DNA from: Eublepharis macularius
Lineage: Eukaryota; Chordata; Lepidosauria; Squamata; Eublepharidae
Direction: 5' to 3'
DNA length: 64,000 nucleotides
Assembly (NCBI RefSeq): GCF_028583425.1
Contig: NC_072794.1
Location: 23,371,232 to 23,435,231, forward strand
The notes below the pieces were generated by a model. It was not told the origin of the DNA and did not search any database. It saw nothing but the letters and a program-made list of their open reading frames with translations. The translations under genes were made by a program, and so were the position numbers. Positions 34,301 through 43,490 of this stretch are shown here, in pieces (positions within the stretch are counted from its first letter, which is position 1; each line of letters opens with the position of its first letter).

Positions 34301-37300
34301 GAAGAATAGTACAGATCTTGCAGAAAAGGGGTCCTTAGCTTAACCCTAATCGTTATATTACATACCCTGCCTTCTCGCTATTTGTAGTTTCAAATTCACT
34401 GCCTAGGAATGTTCCAGATGTTTGGATAGTGTGACATGATTTTTCCTAAGATACAGCCTGGTTCTCCTAAGTAGCAGGTGAAATGGTACACCTGATTCTG
34501 GTCTGTGCCAGACTCCAAGGGCAGGATTGCATGGTTGAATATTTCTCTGTACGTGGCATAGTAGCATGTTAGAAAGCAAAGTTCTAGCTCCGCCCTCTCC
34601 TTGACATGTGGGAACAATATTTTTTTTTCAGATTGAGGCATTTGGTCATGTGACGTTCCCTCATGAAATCTGAAGTGGCAGAGTCCGCAAGCATCTTATC
34701 TAACTGATTGAGTGGACTAAGTCTGATATTCAAAAGGATTGAATGCAATCAAGGTAAAAGCCATAATTCAGCTCTGAAGGCCACAAACTCCCCACAAGAG
34801 ACCCGAAGCCCTGCTTTCACACATGGGAGAGGGTTGTGATTATTACAGTTTTTAACAAATTGAATACATCTTCAAAGTTTCTCTCATAAAAAATATGGGC
34901 AGAGTCCTTTTCACATGGCCCTTCAACTATACAGACTTAAACACGGGATGTGGGGGGGGGGGTCACTCTGTCATCCCGACTTTGAACCTCTATGCACTCA
35001 CTGGAGCTGTACACAGAAGTTACAGGTATAAAACTTGTACACACAGGATCTCATCAGATAATAAGGAACTCTGACTGTGTATAACTTGTACGCATACAGT
35101 GCCAGCCTAAAAAGAGTGATGATAATTCAAAGACCATTAGCTTCAATCCATTAGCTTCAATCCACTTAGAATGGTTTAACTCTGCTTAGGATAGCACCAC
35201 TCTCTCTGCCCTGAGAGCCAGTAGTACCTCCCTCATGCTGGCAGCGTGTTCAATCTTCTGGAAGTGACATCACTGTGCTGGCCATGTGAGCACTCCTGCG
35301 CTCTGCACGAGGCCAATTCGGTCCGTTTGGGGCCCAAATCAGCCCCAAACAAAGCACAGGAATGCTCCAGTGGCCAGCGCAATGACATCAATTCCAGAAG
35401 TGATGTCACATTGTCGGTTGGAAGTGTATGCATGGCACACATTCCTGAGGTGCATTCCTGAGGTGCCTGCTGGTGGTGGGCAACCTCCGGGAGTTTGCCA
35501 CCTCCCACCGATCGCTGGGAAATTGGCGGACGAGGAGGCAAATACCCGGGAGTTTGCACGCCACTGGCAAGTGCCCTAGCCGGTAGCGGGTTGAACTTCT
35601 GAAGTGGAGAGAACCAACAAGATTCTGGTTTTGTCCCCACAAGTTGTGCATACATGGTTTAATGACTGTGTAGATGGGGCTTGGGCATTCATGATTTTTT
35701 ATTTATTTTACTTTATTTATTTATGTCACTTATAGTCCACCTTTCTCACTGAGACTCAAGGTGGATTACACAGTATGAGATTAGTACAATCAGTATCAAG
35801 TATATTTCAATACAGTATCAAGGACATTTCCATAAACAATGCCATAGGGTAAATAGATACAGTATTAGCAAGAATCCAATACAGAGCAGAAAAAATACTG
35901 AAGCAGAACATAATCAATTTCCGGACTAACATTAGACAACACAGACCACTGGTGGTACATAGGAGTACATATTTAAAGCAGCAGATAAAATGTAAGGCAA
36001 TATAGTGATTATAGATGACGGAATATAATGGAGTGGAATAACTGCAGGGTTTTTTTCCCAGAATGTTGTCTAACATTTCCATGGAAGGTTGAACTCTTAC
36101 CTTCACAGTGTGGCATTGGTGCTGACCAACGTCCCTGTGGAGAGCACTGAATTTGGGATGATCCTCTCAAGGTGTAGCCCTCCTCACAACGGAATTCACA
36201 GGTTGAGTTGAAGACCAGTTCTGTGTCAGTGTTGGAACAATTCACAAACCCTCTTTCAGGTTGTGTTACCGCTTCACATTTCATCACTAAAACAGACACA
36301 GATCACAGCTATAGTAAATTCAGATGTGATACAAAGGAGGTGCACATGAAAAATCAGGCATAAAATATATTTAACAAATGGGATCTGGCTTATGACTTTG
36401 AGGTTGGGGTTTGGTATATAAATGTGTGGCATACAACTTGTAATTCTAATCATTATTTTTTAAGAATGTTATTAAACATTTCCATGGAAGGTTGAACTCT
36501 TACCTTCACAATGTGGTATTGGTGCTGACCAGTGTCCCTGTGAAGAGCACTGAATTTGAGATGATCCTCTCAAGGCATAGCCCTCCTCACAACGGAACTC
36601 GCAGGTTGAGTTGAAGACCAGTTCTGTCTCCATGTGGGAACAATTCACAAACCCTCTCTCAGGCTGAGGTACCATGTCACATTTCATCACTGAAACAGAC
36701 ACAGACTGTAGTTTTAGTAAATTCAGATATGAAACAAGGGGGACACAACAGGAAAAAATTGGGAATAAAATACATTTAATAAATGGGATCAAGCTTAGCA
36801 TTTTGAGGGTGGGTCGTGGTATATAAACGTGCAGAACAGGAATTTTAATTCTCACAATGTTTTTTTAAATGTTGTTAAACATTTCCATGGAAGGTTGAAA
36901 TTTTACCTTCGCAATGAGGGATTAGTGCTGACCAACGTCCCTGTGAAGAACACTGAATTTGGGATGATCCTCTCAAGGCATAACCCTCCTCACAGCGGAA
37001 CTCGCAGGTCGAGTTGAAGACCAGTTCTGTGTCCATGTGGGAACAATTCACAAACCCTCTCTCAGGCTGAGGTACCACTTCACATTTCATTACTGAAATA
37101 GACACAGATCACAGCTCTAGTAAATTCAGATATGATACAAGGGGGCACACAAGAAAAAATGGGAATAAAATACATTTAATAAATGAGATTAAGCTTATGA
37201 CTTTGAGGTTGGGGTTTGGTATATAAATCTGTGGAACAAAAATGGTAATTCTAATGACTGTTTTTTAAGAATGTTGCCAAGCGTTCCCATGGAAGTTTAA

Positions 37301-40300
37301 AAATCTTACCTTCACATTGAGGAATTGGTGCTGACCAGTGTCCCTGTGAAGAGCATTGAATTTGGGATGATCCTCTCAAGGTGTAGCCCTCCTCACAACG
37401 GAACTCGCAGGTTGAGTTGAAGACCAGTTCTGTGTCAGTGTGGGAACAATTCACAAACCCTCTTTCAGGCTGAGGTACCACTTCACATTTCATCACTGAA
37501 ATAGACACAGATCACAGCTCTAGTAAATTCAGATGTGATACATGGAGGATACTCAGAAAAGCAACAGGAATAAAATAGATTTAATAAATGGAGTCAAGCT
37601 TATGACTTTGAGGTCAGAGTTTGATATACAATTAAGTGCTATAGGGATCCTAACTCTAGCAGCAGTTTTCTCAGAGTGTTTTTGAACATTTTCATGAACG
37701 TCTGAAATTTTACCTTCACAATGAGGAATTGGTGCTGACCACCGTCCCTGTGGAGAGCATTGAATTTGGGATGATCCTCTCAAGGCATAGCCCTCCTCAC
37801 AACGGAACTCACAGGTTGAGTTGAAGACCAGTTCTGTGTCACTGTTGGAACAATTCACATAGCCTCTTTCGGGATGTGGTACCGCGTCACATTTCACAGC
37901 TGAAACAACACAGGTTATATCTTTAGTAAATTCAGATATTATACAGAAAAAAGACTATAAAACATTTAATAAACAGAAACAGGCTGATGACTTTGAGGTT
38001 TGGTTTTGGTATATAATAAAAATCTTAATTCTAGCTCAATTTTTTCAGGAATTCTTTTAAACATTTTTATGGAAAGTAAAAATCTTAACTTCACACTCAT
38101 TGTCTAATGTGATGGCTTCTCTTTCCCATGTCATTCCCTGAATGGTCAATAGATTGGGTCAGAACCACAGTATTCTGCCATCGGTGAATGTGTGACCCCC
38201 ACAATAGGGCAAATATGACCTGAGGGCAATTTTGGGTCAGGAGAACAGCACAGAGGGAAAGCTAAACCCACTTCTCCCCAAGAGCCATTGTCCCAATCCA
38301 AATTTGGCCTCTACATGTTTAGGAATTCACCTCCCTCATGTCTAATGTCTGACTGTCTCAGTCAAAGTTAGGTTAGGAGGAACCCAGAAATCTCAAGTGT
38401 ATTCTGACCCTTCACCTCAAGTGATCTGCACTGGTTATGGGTGAGTTAGAACCTGCCCAGTCTACATACCTTTACACATAGGGGTGGGTGCAGACCACTT
38501 TCCAGAAGAGGTGCACCATATTGGTTCTTGCCCAGTTGTTTCGTAACCTTCCAAACACTGGACTCTGCAGGATGAGTTGTAGATGAAATTCATCTCTGGC
38601 TTGTTGCACTCTAAAGTCCCATGTTCTGGTTCTCTCAATGGCTCACAAGTCTGCACTGTAGACAAACATAAGTAAAGAAATCAGGGAAGGCAGCTGTCTC
38701 AAATTAGATAAAAACTACAAAACTGAGACTCTCACAAATGAAACCAGGTTCGTGTACTCTTAGAAAGGAATTAAGGGTTTAATCTTACCATGTTCACAGT
38801 CACGACCGTAAAATCCAGCATCACAGTTGCAGGTGTAATTATTAATGGTCTCTACACATTCGCCATGGCCACTGCAGGAATCTGGTTTACAGGAGGCTGT
38901 AGGGGCAAATTTGTCCGATTAAATATAGCTCCAAGAAGAAATATACAGCAAACAGGAGCACAATCTGCAACTTGGAATTAAAAGAAATCCTCTATTCTCC
39001 TACATAAAGCTTTTCATTTCGCCCTACACTGATACAGAGCCCCCATATAGCTGCATACCATGGCTGATTCCACACACGTTGGATAATGCACTTCCAATCC
39101 TCTTTAGAGATCATTTGGAACTGAATTTTTCATGTGTGAAACAAAAAAATCCACTTCCAAACTATTGCTAAAGTGCATTGAAAGTGCATTATCCAACGTG
39201 TGTGGAATCAGCCACTCTCTCTTGATTATCACACAATGGATTGGATCCAACCAGCTTTTTTTCTAGTAAAAAAGTAAGGAAAGGACTTTCCAAAAAGACT
39301 ATGCTGTTGATCCAACCCAATGTATTCTACAACAACTTTTGAACTGTTCTTCTGAGAACAGTATTATCCCGCATGGGGAAAGGATATTTGTAGGAATTTG
39401 CATGCCATGCAGCCCAGAAAAGTAGCTTCCTACACAAAATCCAATAAACTTTGCAAAAACTTTATAGCTGGTTTATTTTTTAAGTGACATTTTCTAGCAG
39501 ATCATTTCAATGATAGTAATCAAGAGGATCCTAACTGTACCTGTGTAACACAAGGCTCCTTTCTTTTTATCACAACGTTCGTCGTTCCACTTTCCCGAAT
39601 CCTTCTCTCGCTTTATATAGATTTCTACACAATCTTCATTGAGTTTTTTGCCATTTGGTTCACCAGCAGCCCAGTTTTCAGCACTTTTATTCAGCGTCTT
39701 GTTGGTTCCTACCCATCTCCATTCATTGTTAATTTTTCTCAACCCAATCCAGTAGTAATTTGCATTTTTATTAAATGTTGCATTCAAGTATTCAATTTCT
39801 TCCTTGGTTTGAATAGCAACCAAGTTTGTAAATTTGCCTTTACACCATTTTTCTGCCTCTGTATAGTTCATATCTCTGTTTGAAGAGTGGTATGTCCAGC
39901 AGGTGCCATCGTGAAGCAGCAGAAGTCCTAGAAAGAAAGACACATTTTATTTATTTCCTTCCTTTATAACCCACCTTTCTTTCCAGCGGGGATGCAAAAG
40001 TGGCATACAACATTCTCTTCTCCTTTTTCTCTTTACAACAACCCTGTGAGGTAGGTTAGGCTGAGCGTATGTTACTGGGCCTATGTCACCCAGCAAGTTT
40101 CTAGTTGCTTTCTTTTTTTCTTATTTTAAAAAATAGTTTCTATCAGTTTATCCTTTAATCTCTCTTGTTCTTTTTCTAATCTTCAGAATAAAATTTCTAT
40201 TCTAAGTGAGGGAAAAAACTCAACAAGCAGTTAATTCTAGACATTTTCCAGGTTGGATAGGCATTCACTTACCATAGACAAGGATGGGCAGGAACCCAGA

Positions 40301-40324
40301 AATATTCACGATGTCAGAAATCAT
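31347..40324 (-). CDS. SELE: E-selectin, complete 13-coding-exon gene
   Basis: Coding exons, in transcript order: 40324-40273, 39927-39541, 38896-38789, 38655-38470, 37899-37714, 37495-37310, 37092-36907, 36689-36504, 36286-36101, 34190-34008, 33224-33105, 32081-32060, 31383-31347. All junctions have AG/GT splice sites and the sum (2025 nt) is one open frame of 674 residues plus stop. Domains are signal peptide, C-type lectin, EGF, seven CCPs, membrane helix and short tail. E-selectin is the cytokine-induced endothelial adhesion receptor that binds sialyl-Lewis-type glycans on leukocytes and supports rolling. SELE rather than SELP or SELL is chosen because the lectin domain is very close to human SELE (shared [11 protein letters not shown] and WNDERC) and the tail carries KKFSPAS, matching human KKFVPAS. 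All domain exons are phase 1-1. Unusual points are seven CCPs instead of six, five of them near-identical, and a shortened tail. The gene model is read directly; expression is inferred. Confidence 0.96.
31401..31440. repeat. (GA)n microsatellite serving as SELE splice-site pyrimidine tract
   Basis: A (GA)n/GGAA purine run. On the minus strand it is a (TC)n tract just upstream of the acceptor of SELE exon 14. Confidence 0.9.
31560..31763. mobile_element. Palindromic element, family B variant, copy 4 (SELE intron 13)
   Basis: A 204 bp near-perfect palindrome with AGAGCCAAGCTACAAGTGACG ends and the GACACAGGTTGGACAC interior. It sits in the intron before the last SELE exon. It could form a strong hairpin in the pre-mRNA. 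Confidence 0.82.
32060..32081 (-). CDS. SELE: SELE exon 13: 22-nt cytoplasmic micro-exon
   Basis: A 22 nt exon between a strong acceptor (CTTTTTCTTTTACAG) and donor GTATGT. Joined to the single base left by exon 12 it encodes V-KKFSPA and two bases of the next Ser codon. This matches the KKFVPAS segment of the human E-selectin tail and is the best single piece of evidence that the gene is SELE rather than SELP or SELL. Confidence 0.88.
32816..32905. repeat. Family E palindrome in SELE intron 12
   Basis: ATGCAATCCTAAACAAAAC, CCATCGAAATCCATGAGC and GACTGGAGTAACTCCGC; the two halves are inverse. Between the TM exon and the micro-exon. Confidence 0.65.
33105..33224 (-). CDS. SELE: SELE exon 12: transmembrane helix
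   Basis: This 120 nt phase 1-1 exon encodes a short stalk ([10 protein letters not shown]), a hydrophobic helix (about 22 residues, [21 protein letters not shown]) and a basic stop-transfer KRIRRK. The acceptor is TACTTTAG and the donor GTGAGTC. It anchors the receptor as a type I membrane protein. Confidence 0.93.
33836..33965 (+). repeat. SINE/LINE-tail fragment in SELE intron 11
   Basis: CTGACTGGCCATTGTTGG, GGTGCTGGACTAGATAGACC and TTTGTTCTTATTCC are a common squamate repeat tail. A second diverged copy lies at about 32,580-32,680 in intron 12. Confidence 0.55.
34008..34190 (-). CDS. SELE: SELE exon 11: CCP repeat 7 (divergent, membrane-proximal)
   Basis: This 183 nt phase 1-1 exon is easy to miss because the open frame barely exceeds the exon. 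Its translation begins [17 protein letters not shown] and has six CCP cysteines, then [19 protein letters not shown]. Acceptor GCATTTTAG at 34198-34191; donor GTATTT at 34007-34002. It is distinct from CCP2-6 and probably corresponds to the last CCP of other E-selectins. The intron to CCP6 is about 1.9 kb and holds repeat insertions. Confidence 0.93.
35216..35620. other. Partly palindromic GC-rich stretch in SELE intron 10
   Basis: Two related copies of GCACTCCTGCGCTCTG / GAATGCTCCAGTGGCC and GAAGTGACATCAC / GAAGTGATGTCAC lie in a row. A 140-codon minus-strand frame crosses it but has no domain. Probably a repeat-derived segment. Confidence 0.45.
35695..36050 (-). repeat. L2-like tail in SELE intron 10
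   Basis: TTATTTATTTATGTCACTTATAG, CTCACTGAGACTCAAGGTGG and ACATTTCCATAAACAATGCC match the repeat at 57023-57366. It fills the intron between CCP6 and CCP7 together with a GC-rich stretch (35216-35600). Confidence 0.7.
36101..36286 (-). CDS. SELE: SELE exon 10: CCP repeat 6 (near-identical copy)
   Basis: A 186 nt phase 1-1 exon, 403 bp from CCP5 and the last of the block. It reads [19 protein letters not shown], then [10 protein letters not shown]. The acceptor is TGTTTTAG rather than TTTCAG, a small difference from its sisters. The donor is GTAAGAGT. Confidence 0.95.
36504..36689 (-). CDS. SELE: SELE exon 9: CCP repeat 5 (near-identical copy)
   Basis: A 186 nt phase 1-1 exon, 403 bp from CCP4. 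Local differences include [12 protein letters not shown] and SHMETEL. Six cysteines are kept; acceptor TCTGTTTCAG, donor GTAAGAGT. The frame stays open upstream of the acceptor, but the acceptor and the homologous exons fix the start. Confidence 0.95.
36907..37092 (-). CDS. SELE: SELE exon 8: CCP repeat 4 (near-identical copy)
   Basis: A 186 nt phase 1-1 exon, 403 bp from CCP3. It differs from CCP3 at only a few residues ([22 protein letters not shown]). Six cysteines and both splice sites are intact (acceptor CTATTTCAG, donor GTAAAATT). Confidence 0.95.
37310..37495 (-). CDS. SELE: SELE exon 7: CCP repeat 3 (near-identical copy)
   Basis: A 186 nt phase 1-1 exon starting 404 bp from CCP2. 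It has the same core as CCP2 and CCP4-6, with [12 protein letters not shown] and [10 protein letters not shown] as local differences. It keeps six cysteines, acceptor CTATTTCAG and donor GTAAGATT. Confidence 0.95.
37714..37899 (-). CDS. SELE: SELE exon 6: CCP repeat 2 (first of five near-identical copies)
   Basis: A 186 nt phase 1-1 exon with six cysteines, recognisable by [34 protein letters not shown] and HCEG. It differs from CCP3-6 mainly near its start ([17 protein letters not shown]). Acceptor TTGTTTCAG; donor GTAAAATT. Confidence 0.95.
37985..38105 (-). pseudogene. Relic edge of the CCP duplication unit
   Basis: The CCP1-CCP2 intron carries the same intron sequence that follows CCP2-CCP6 (the TTTGAGGTT...TTTGGTATATA stretch and the CCATGGAAG-like stretch). 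It is preceded by only a few bases resembling a CCP exon end (TGTGAAG) and a broken donor, GTTAAG. This marks the upstream border of the tandem duplication rather than a usable exon. Confidence 0.6.
38470..38655 (-). CDS. SELE: SELE exon 5: CCP/sushi repeat 1
   Basis: A 186 nt phase 1-1 exon encoding one CCP module with six cysteines (TCEPL, ECNKP, SCRVQC, WCTSS, MCKG) and the conserved GKWSAPTP near its end. It matches human CCP1 (EHGSL, YNSSC, GEWSAPIP) and is clearly divergent from the CCP2-6 block. The donor is GTATGT. Confidence 0.95.
38789..38896 (-). CDS. SELE: SELE exon 4: EGF-like domain
   Basis: This 108 nt exon encodes 36 residues with six cysteines in EGF spacing ([13 protein letters not shown], then [13 protein letters not shown] and a final Cys). 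It shares [17 protein letters not shown] with human E-selectin. It lies between acceptor CTACAG and donor GTAAGATT and is phase 1-1. In selectins this domain sits against the lectin domain and tunes ligand binding. Confidence 0.97.
39061..39214. mobile_element. Miniature inverted-repeat element with 33-bp perfect TIRs (SELE intron 3)
   Basis: The left end (39061-39093, TGGCTGATTCCACACACG...) is the exact reverse complement of the right end (39182-39214), leaving an 88 bp interior with no coding. The GGCTGATTCCACAC terminus resembles PIF/Harbinger-type miniature elements, but no clear target duplication is visible, so the superfamily is uncertain. It lies in the intron between the lectin and EGF exons. 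Confidence 0.85.
39541..39927 (-). CDS. SELE: SELE exon 3: end of signal peptide and C-type lectin domain
   Basis: This 387 nt exon encodes about 128 residues. The mature protein probably begins at WTYHSS (human WSYNTS). It shows the C-type lectin signature: [18 protein letters not shown] (calcium ligands), the second acidic/Asn calcium set in NED and WNDERC, and the ligand-contact stretch [11 protein letters not shown], which matches human E-selectin exactly. Calcium and glycan contact residues known from human E-selectin are therefore retained. Acceptor TTTCTTTCTAG; donor GTACAG. Confidence 0.97.
39945..40110 (-). repeat. tRNA-derived SINE fragment in SELE intron 2
   Basis: Reverse copy: TTATAACCCACCTTTCTTTCC, ACAACCCTGTGAGGTAGG, GTCACCCAGCAAGTTTC. 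It ends before the tRNA-like head. Confidence 0.7.
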
Positions 40325-40368
40325 TTGGAAAGCTTCTTTCTTCACTTGGACTGACTTTGCGAAATGAG
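40273..40368 (-). CDS. SELE: SELE exon 2: 5'UTR end, start codon, signal peptide
   Basis: The acceptor (polypyrimidine tract then CAG) ends at 40369. The start codon is at 40324-40322, so 40368-40325 is 5'UTR, and the donor GTAAGTG follows 40273. The 52 coding bases encode a hydrophobic leader beginning MISDIV. This start is preferred over an upstream in-frame ATG (40422-40420) because that one lies before the acceptor and because human SELE also starts at this position with MIAS. Confidence 0.88.
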
Positions 40369-40560
40369 CTGCATGAAAGGAAGCAGGCAGTTTGAAAAAT
40401 GAAATCTTTTTTCTGTCAGACATTTTAATCTGTTTTTCTAAAGCATTTGAAACATCGGTCAGGGTGATATTTCTTGTATAATTCTGCAAAGTGCCATGAA
40501 CATTGATGCTGGAAAGGAATACTTAACTTTCTCCCATCTCCAGCAGTGGTTTACAATAAT

Positions 40561-40579
40561 GGTGTGTGTGTGTGTGTGT
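40561..40579. repeat. (TG)n microsatellite in SELE intron 1
   Basis: About nine TG units, 190 bp upstream (in SELE orientation) of exon 2. Confidence 0.95.
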
Positions 40580-41464
40580 TCTACTTAAAGAGGATATCAG
40601 AAGGAAACGTAAGGAGAACAGTAAGTATTAACAGTGACATCCTAAATAGAGTTACACTCATCTAAGTCCATTGAAATCAACAGGCTTAGAAAGCTTATGC
40701 GACTATAAAGTTGGTTAGTCTTAAAGGTGCTACTGGACTCTTTACTATTTTGTGACTACAGATTAACATGGCTAACTCCTCTGGATCTTAGAAGGTTTGT
40801 AACTGCTTAGAATGGCACTGTAAAGTTTTGGTTGCAGGCAACTTTTTCACTCCATGTTGCTTAATTCCTCTCCTTACTATAGCACCCATTCACGTGGCTT
40901 TTGTATATGCAAGTCTCATGAGCCCTAGCAGGCCTTTCTGGGGTGGTCAAAGGCCCCCCCTCCCTTTTTTTCACCAATGGAAAAACTGATTGGATCCAAC
41001 CCTATATCGTTCCAGTAATTTACAGTATCATCTTAAGTGGAGTTACACCCTACTAATTTCATTGACTTTCAGGCTGTTTTGTTATTATGAAGAATTCTTT
41101 TTTCGTTAAAAAGAATCCAAGTGACAGAAATTAAAATCATGAAACAATTCATATACAGAATATAAGTGTCAAGCCACAGATCTAAACCAAGCTAGAAATT
41201 AAAACAAAAACCAGTTCCAAAATATAGATTGACAGTTTTCTTTAAAAAACATTACTTTGACTTTCCCACCAAAACTTAGTAATATAAACAACAAGTTGTC
41301 TGTGAAGATAATGGAAAATGCTTCCTCAGAACTTTTCAAGAAAGCTAGACCAAATGGGCTGACATCTGTTCAGAAAACTTTAAATATGAAATGCAGCGTC
41401 CTTTGTGAAGGCAGGGTGCAGGGCAAAACAAAACGTGACCATTCAAACCGGCTGCTGCCTCACA

Positions 41465-41745
41465 AAATACTGTGTATACCTATGCAAATAAATATGAAGT
41501 TGCCTTATATCAAGTCAGATCCTTGTCTATCAATGCCATTCTTTTCTGCTGAGGGTCTCAGGCAGAAGTCTTTCCCATCACGTACTACATGATCAATTTG
41601 ACTGCAGATACAAGTAATCAAACCTGGGACCATTTGCATGGAAAGCAGATATTTTGCACGACCCTCCCTGTAGTACCTGTTGTGTATCTACAGCATACAG
41701 ATATCTCATGCACAGGTGCATTTATCAGAGATGTGAGACTGGCTA
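41465..41745 (-). repeat. tRNA-derived SINE (third type), reverse, in SELE intron 1
   Basis: It begins TGAAGTTGCCTTATATCAAG, continues with GAGGGTCTCAGGCAGAAGTC and reaches the reverse B box AAACCTGGGACCATTTGCATG. It lies between SELE exons 1 and 2. Confidence 0.7.
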
Positions 41746-41977
41746 TGATGGGGAACCCTGGTTTGCTGGCACATACTGTAGAAAACAGCAGATACTTCTA
41801 AAATTAAAGGATCAACACAGAGCTTTCTAGCAAAGCAAATCCTTGTTTTAAGTGAGACTAGACACTGAAATGAATTATATCTATTTAGGTAGGGGTAGAG
41901 GTTTTACTCAGTTTTCCTTCTGGTATCATTAAAAATGGAATATACAAAAAATGTTTTCAAAGCCTTTTTAAACTCAC

Positions 41978-42105
41978 CAATAATCACTGTAGATCTCTAG
42001 GCACAGTGCGGCTGTTGTTGTCTTGTAGAGTCTCTTTCCTTTGGGAAGTTAATCAATTTAGTTTTTGGCTTAAGAGACTCAGCTCAGAGCTTGCATGTGC
42101 TGGTT
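41978..42105 (-). other. SELE: SELE exon 1 (non-coding 5'UTR)
   Basis: The start is inferred from the TATA box about 25-30 bp upstream, so the 42105 end is approximate. The 3' end is a clear donor, GTGAGTT, at 41977-41971 on the minus strand. Mammalian SELE also begins with a non-coding first exon. No long frame is seen in it. Confidence 0.65.
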
Positions 42106-42128
42106 ATAGTTTGGTTCTGAACTCACAG

Positions 42129-42185
42129 CCTTTATATTGTACATAGGCGTCTCCTGCCTCCTTGGAATTCCCATAACGTGACTAA
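42129..42185 (-). promoter_or_regulatory. SELE: SELE core promoter: TATA box and kappaB site
   Basis: On the minus strand TATAAAGG lies at 42136-42129. A perfect NF-kappaB-type palindrome, GGGAATTCC, lies 27 bp further upstream at 42172-42164, next to a weaker CRE/ATF-like stretch (TCACGTTA) at about 42182-42174. Mammalian SELE is switched on by TNF/IL-1 through clustered kappaB sites and an ATF site just upstream of a TATA box, so the arrangement fits. I see only one convincing kappaB site here, whereas mammals have several. Confidence 0.8.
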
Positions 42186-42621
42186 GAGGCTGTCTCCAAA
42201 AAAAAAAGAGAGAGAGAGAATTTCTCTGTGTAAAAAAAAAAAGGATCTCTTGGAATCTCCATGATGGTAAAACAAGCAGCCAGCCAGCCCTGCCTTTTCC
42301 TTTTCAAAACATTGTTTCTTGATGAGTTTCCAGAGGCGAAAGTTACTTGAATTTCTTACTGGTATTGTCTCTCTTGGGGGAGTCTTGGGAGGTACTGCTT
42401 TCGTCACTTTCATATCACTTTACTAGCATCCTTGAATTAATGTTGAATTCTTGTTCAGCAGCAATTGCCTAATGGTACACATGGATATGTTCAAGCATTT
42501 TTGCTTGGTATAGCAAGACCTGGGATTTTGATTATCTCTGCACAAAACTAAGGAAACAAAACTAAAAGAAAAAAGTATTTATATATCTCACAGATATCTA
42601 TATATCTAATATATCTATACA

Positions 42622-42870
42622 CAGGGCTTTTTTCTGGGAAAAGTGGTGGTGCAACTCAGTGGGTTGCCCTCCGAGAAAACGGTCACATGGCTGGTGGCCC
42701 CGCCCCCTGATCTCCAGACAGAGGGGAGTTGAGATTGCCCTCCGCGCCGCATGGCGGCGCAGAGGGCAATCTCAACTCCCCTCTGTCTGGAGATCAGGGG
42801 GCGGGGCCACCAGCCATGTGACCATTTTCAAGAGGTTCCAGAACTCCGTTCCCCCTGAAAAAAAGCCCTG
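42622..42870. mobile_element. hAT-type foldback miniature element, family A copy 5 (upstream of SELE promoter)
   Basis: Target duplication TCTATACA (42614-42621 and 42871-42878) is perfect. The interior is an almost complete palindrome. It lies about 450 bp upstream of the SELE kappaB site. Confidence 0.92.
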
Positions 42871-43112
42871 TCTATACATATATTAACATATCTATATATC
42901 TAATTCTGAACCTGACTCCAGAATGCAGCTTAATAAATCTGCACAGTGGAGAGAAGGATCAGCTGGAAGAGTTGAGATTCCCCGGTAATACCTTGCGGAT
43001 CCCCTACTTATCTCTTATATTCTAGCGCCTGGTTGTTCATTTCAATCATATTACATTAGGACCCCAGACCAATCCCTGAGGGCCAAATTATACGCAACAT
43101 GAAAATGTACGT

Positions 43113-43218
43113 ATTAATAATCTAACAGTGCAACCCTATAAAGAGTTACTCCAGTCTGAGCTCATTGAAATCAATGGACTTAGACTGCAGTAATTCTTCT
43201 TAGGATTGCACTGTAACA
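43113..43218. repeat. Short palindromic family E element (CAGTGCAA...TTGCACTG)
   Basis: CAGTGCAACCCTATAAAGAG, CTCATTGAAATCAATGGAC and TTAGGATTGCACTG form an imperfect 90 bp palindrome flanked by TAA on both sides, suggesting a TA/TWA-target miniature transposon. Relatives are at 1400-1475, 29735-29795, 29905-29952, 32816-32905, 35131-35195 and around 54,705-55,000 (split by family A copy 8). Confidence 0.75.
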
Positions 43219-43490
43219 GTGGCTTCTGTTTGGAAAAAGCAGGTTCATCATAGTTTCAGCAGAGGCCTGCCAGGGGACAGGAAGGGCTTAACATTCCTCT
43301 GTTGACTACTTTTATATGTATTTATTTAAACCATTTATAATCCCAACTTTTCCCCAGATACCTGAGACCCTTCAGAAAAAAAAGCTTTAAAAATAAATTT
43401 CAATAGAGTCTTTCCGTTTCTATATATTATGTTAATCATTCTTCTCTCCCTGAAGGTGCTTTTCCCTAAAAAGAAGCCACTGTCTGATGT

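Larger units (their letters stand above)
36101..37899 (-). repeat. Five-copy tandem array of CCP exon-intron units (403-404 bp period)
   Basis: Exon starts at 37899, 37495, 37092, 36689 and 36286 are spaced 404, 403, 403 and 403 bp. Both the 186 bp exons and the ~217 bp introns are alike, so whole genomic units were duplicated, not just exons. Similar introns imply recent duplication or ongoing gene conversion. Confidence 0.93.

Noticed and set aside
35233..35655. A 140-codon minus-strand frame in SELE intron 10
   Set aside because: Lies between two confirmed exons of the same strand, crosses a repeated GC-rich segment, and has no domain or cysteine pattern of a CCP.
31347..40324. Calling the selectin gene SELP or SELL
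   Set aside because: SELL has two CCPs and SELP usually more, with different tails. The tail KKFSPAS and the lectin stretch [11 protein letters not shown] match E-selectin best. Synteny with the other selectins cannot be tested in this window.
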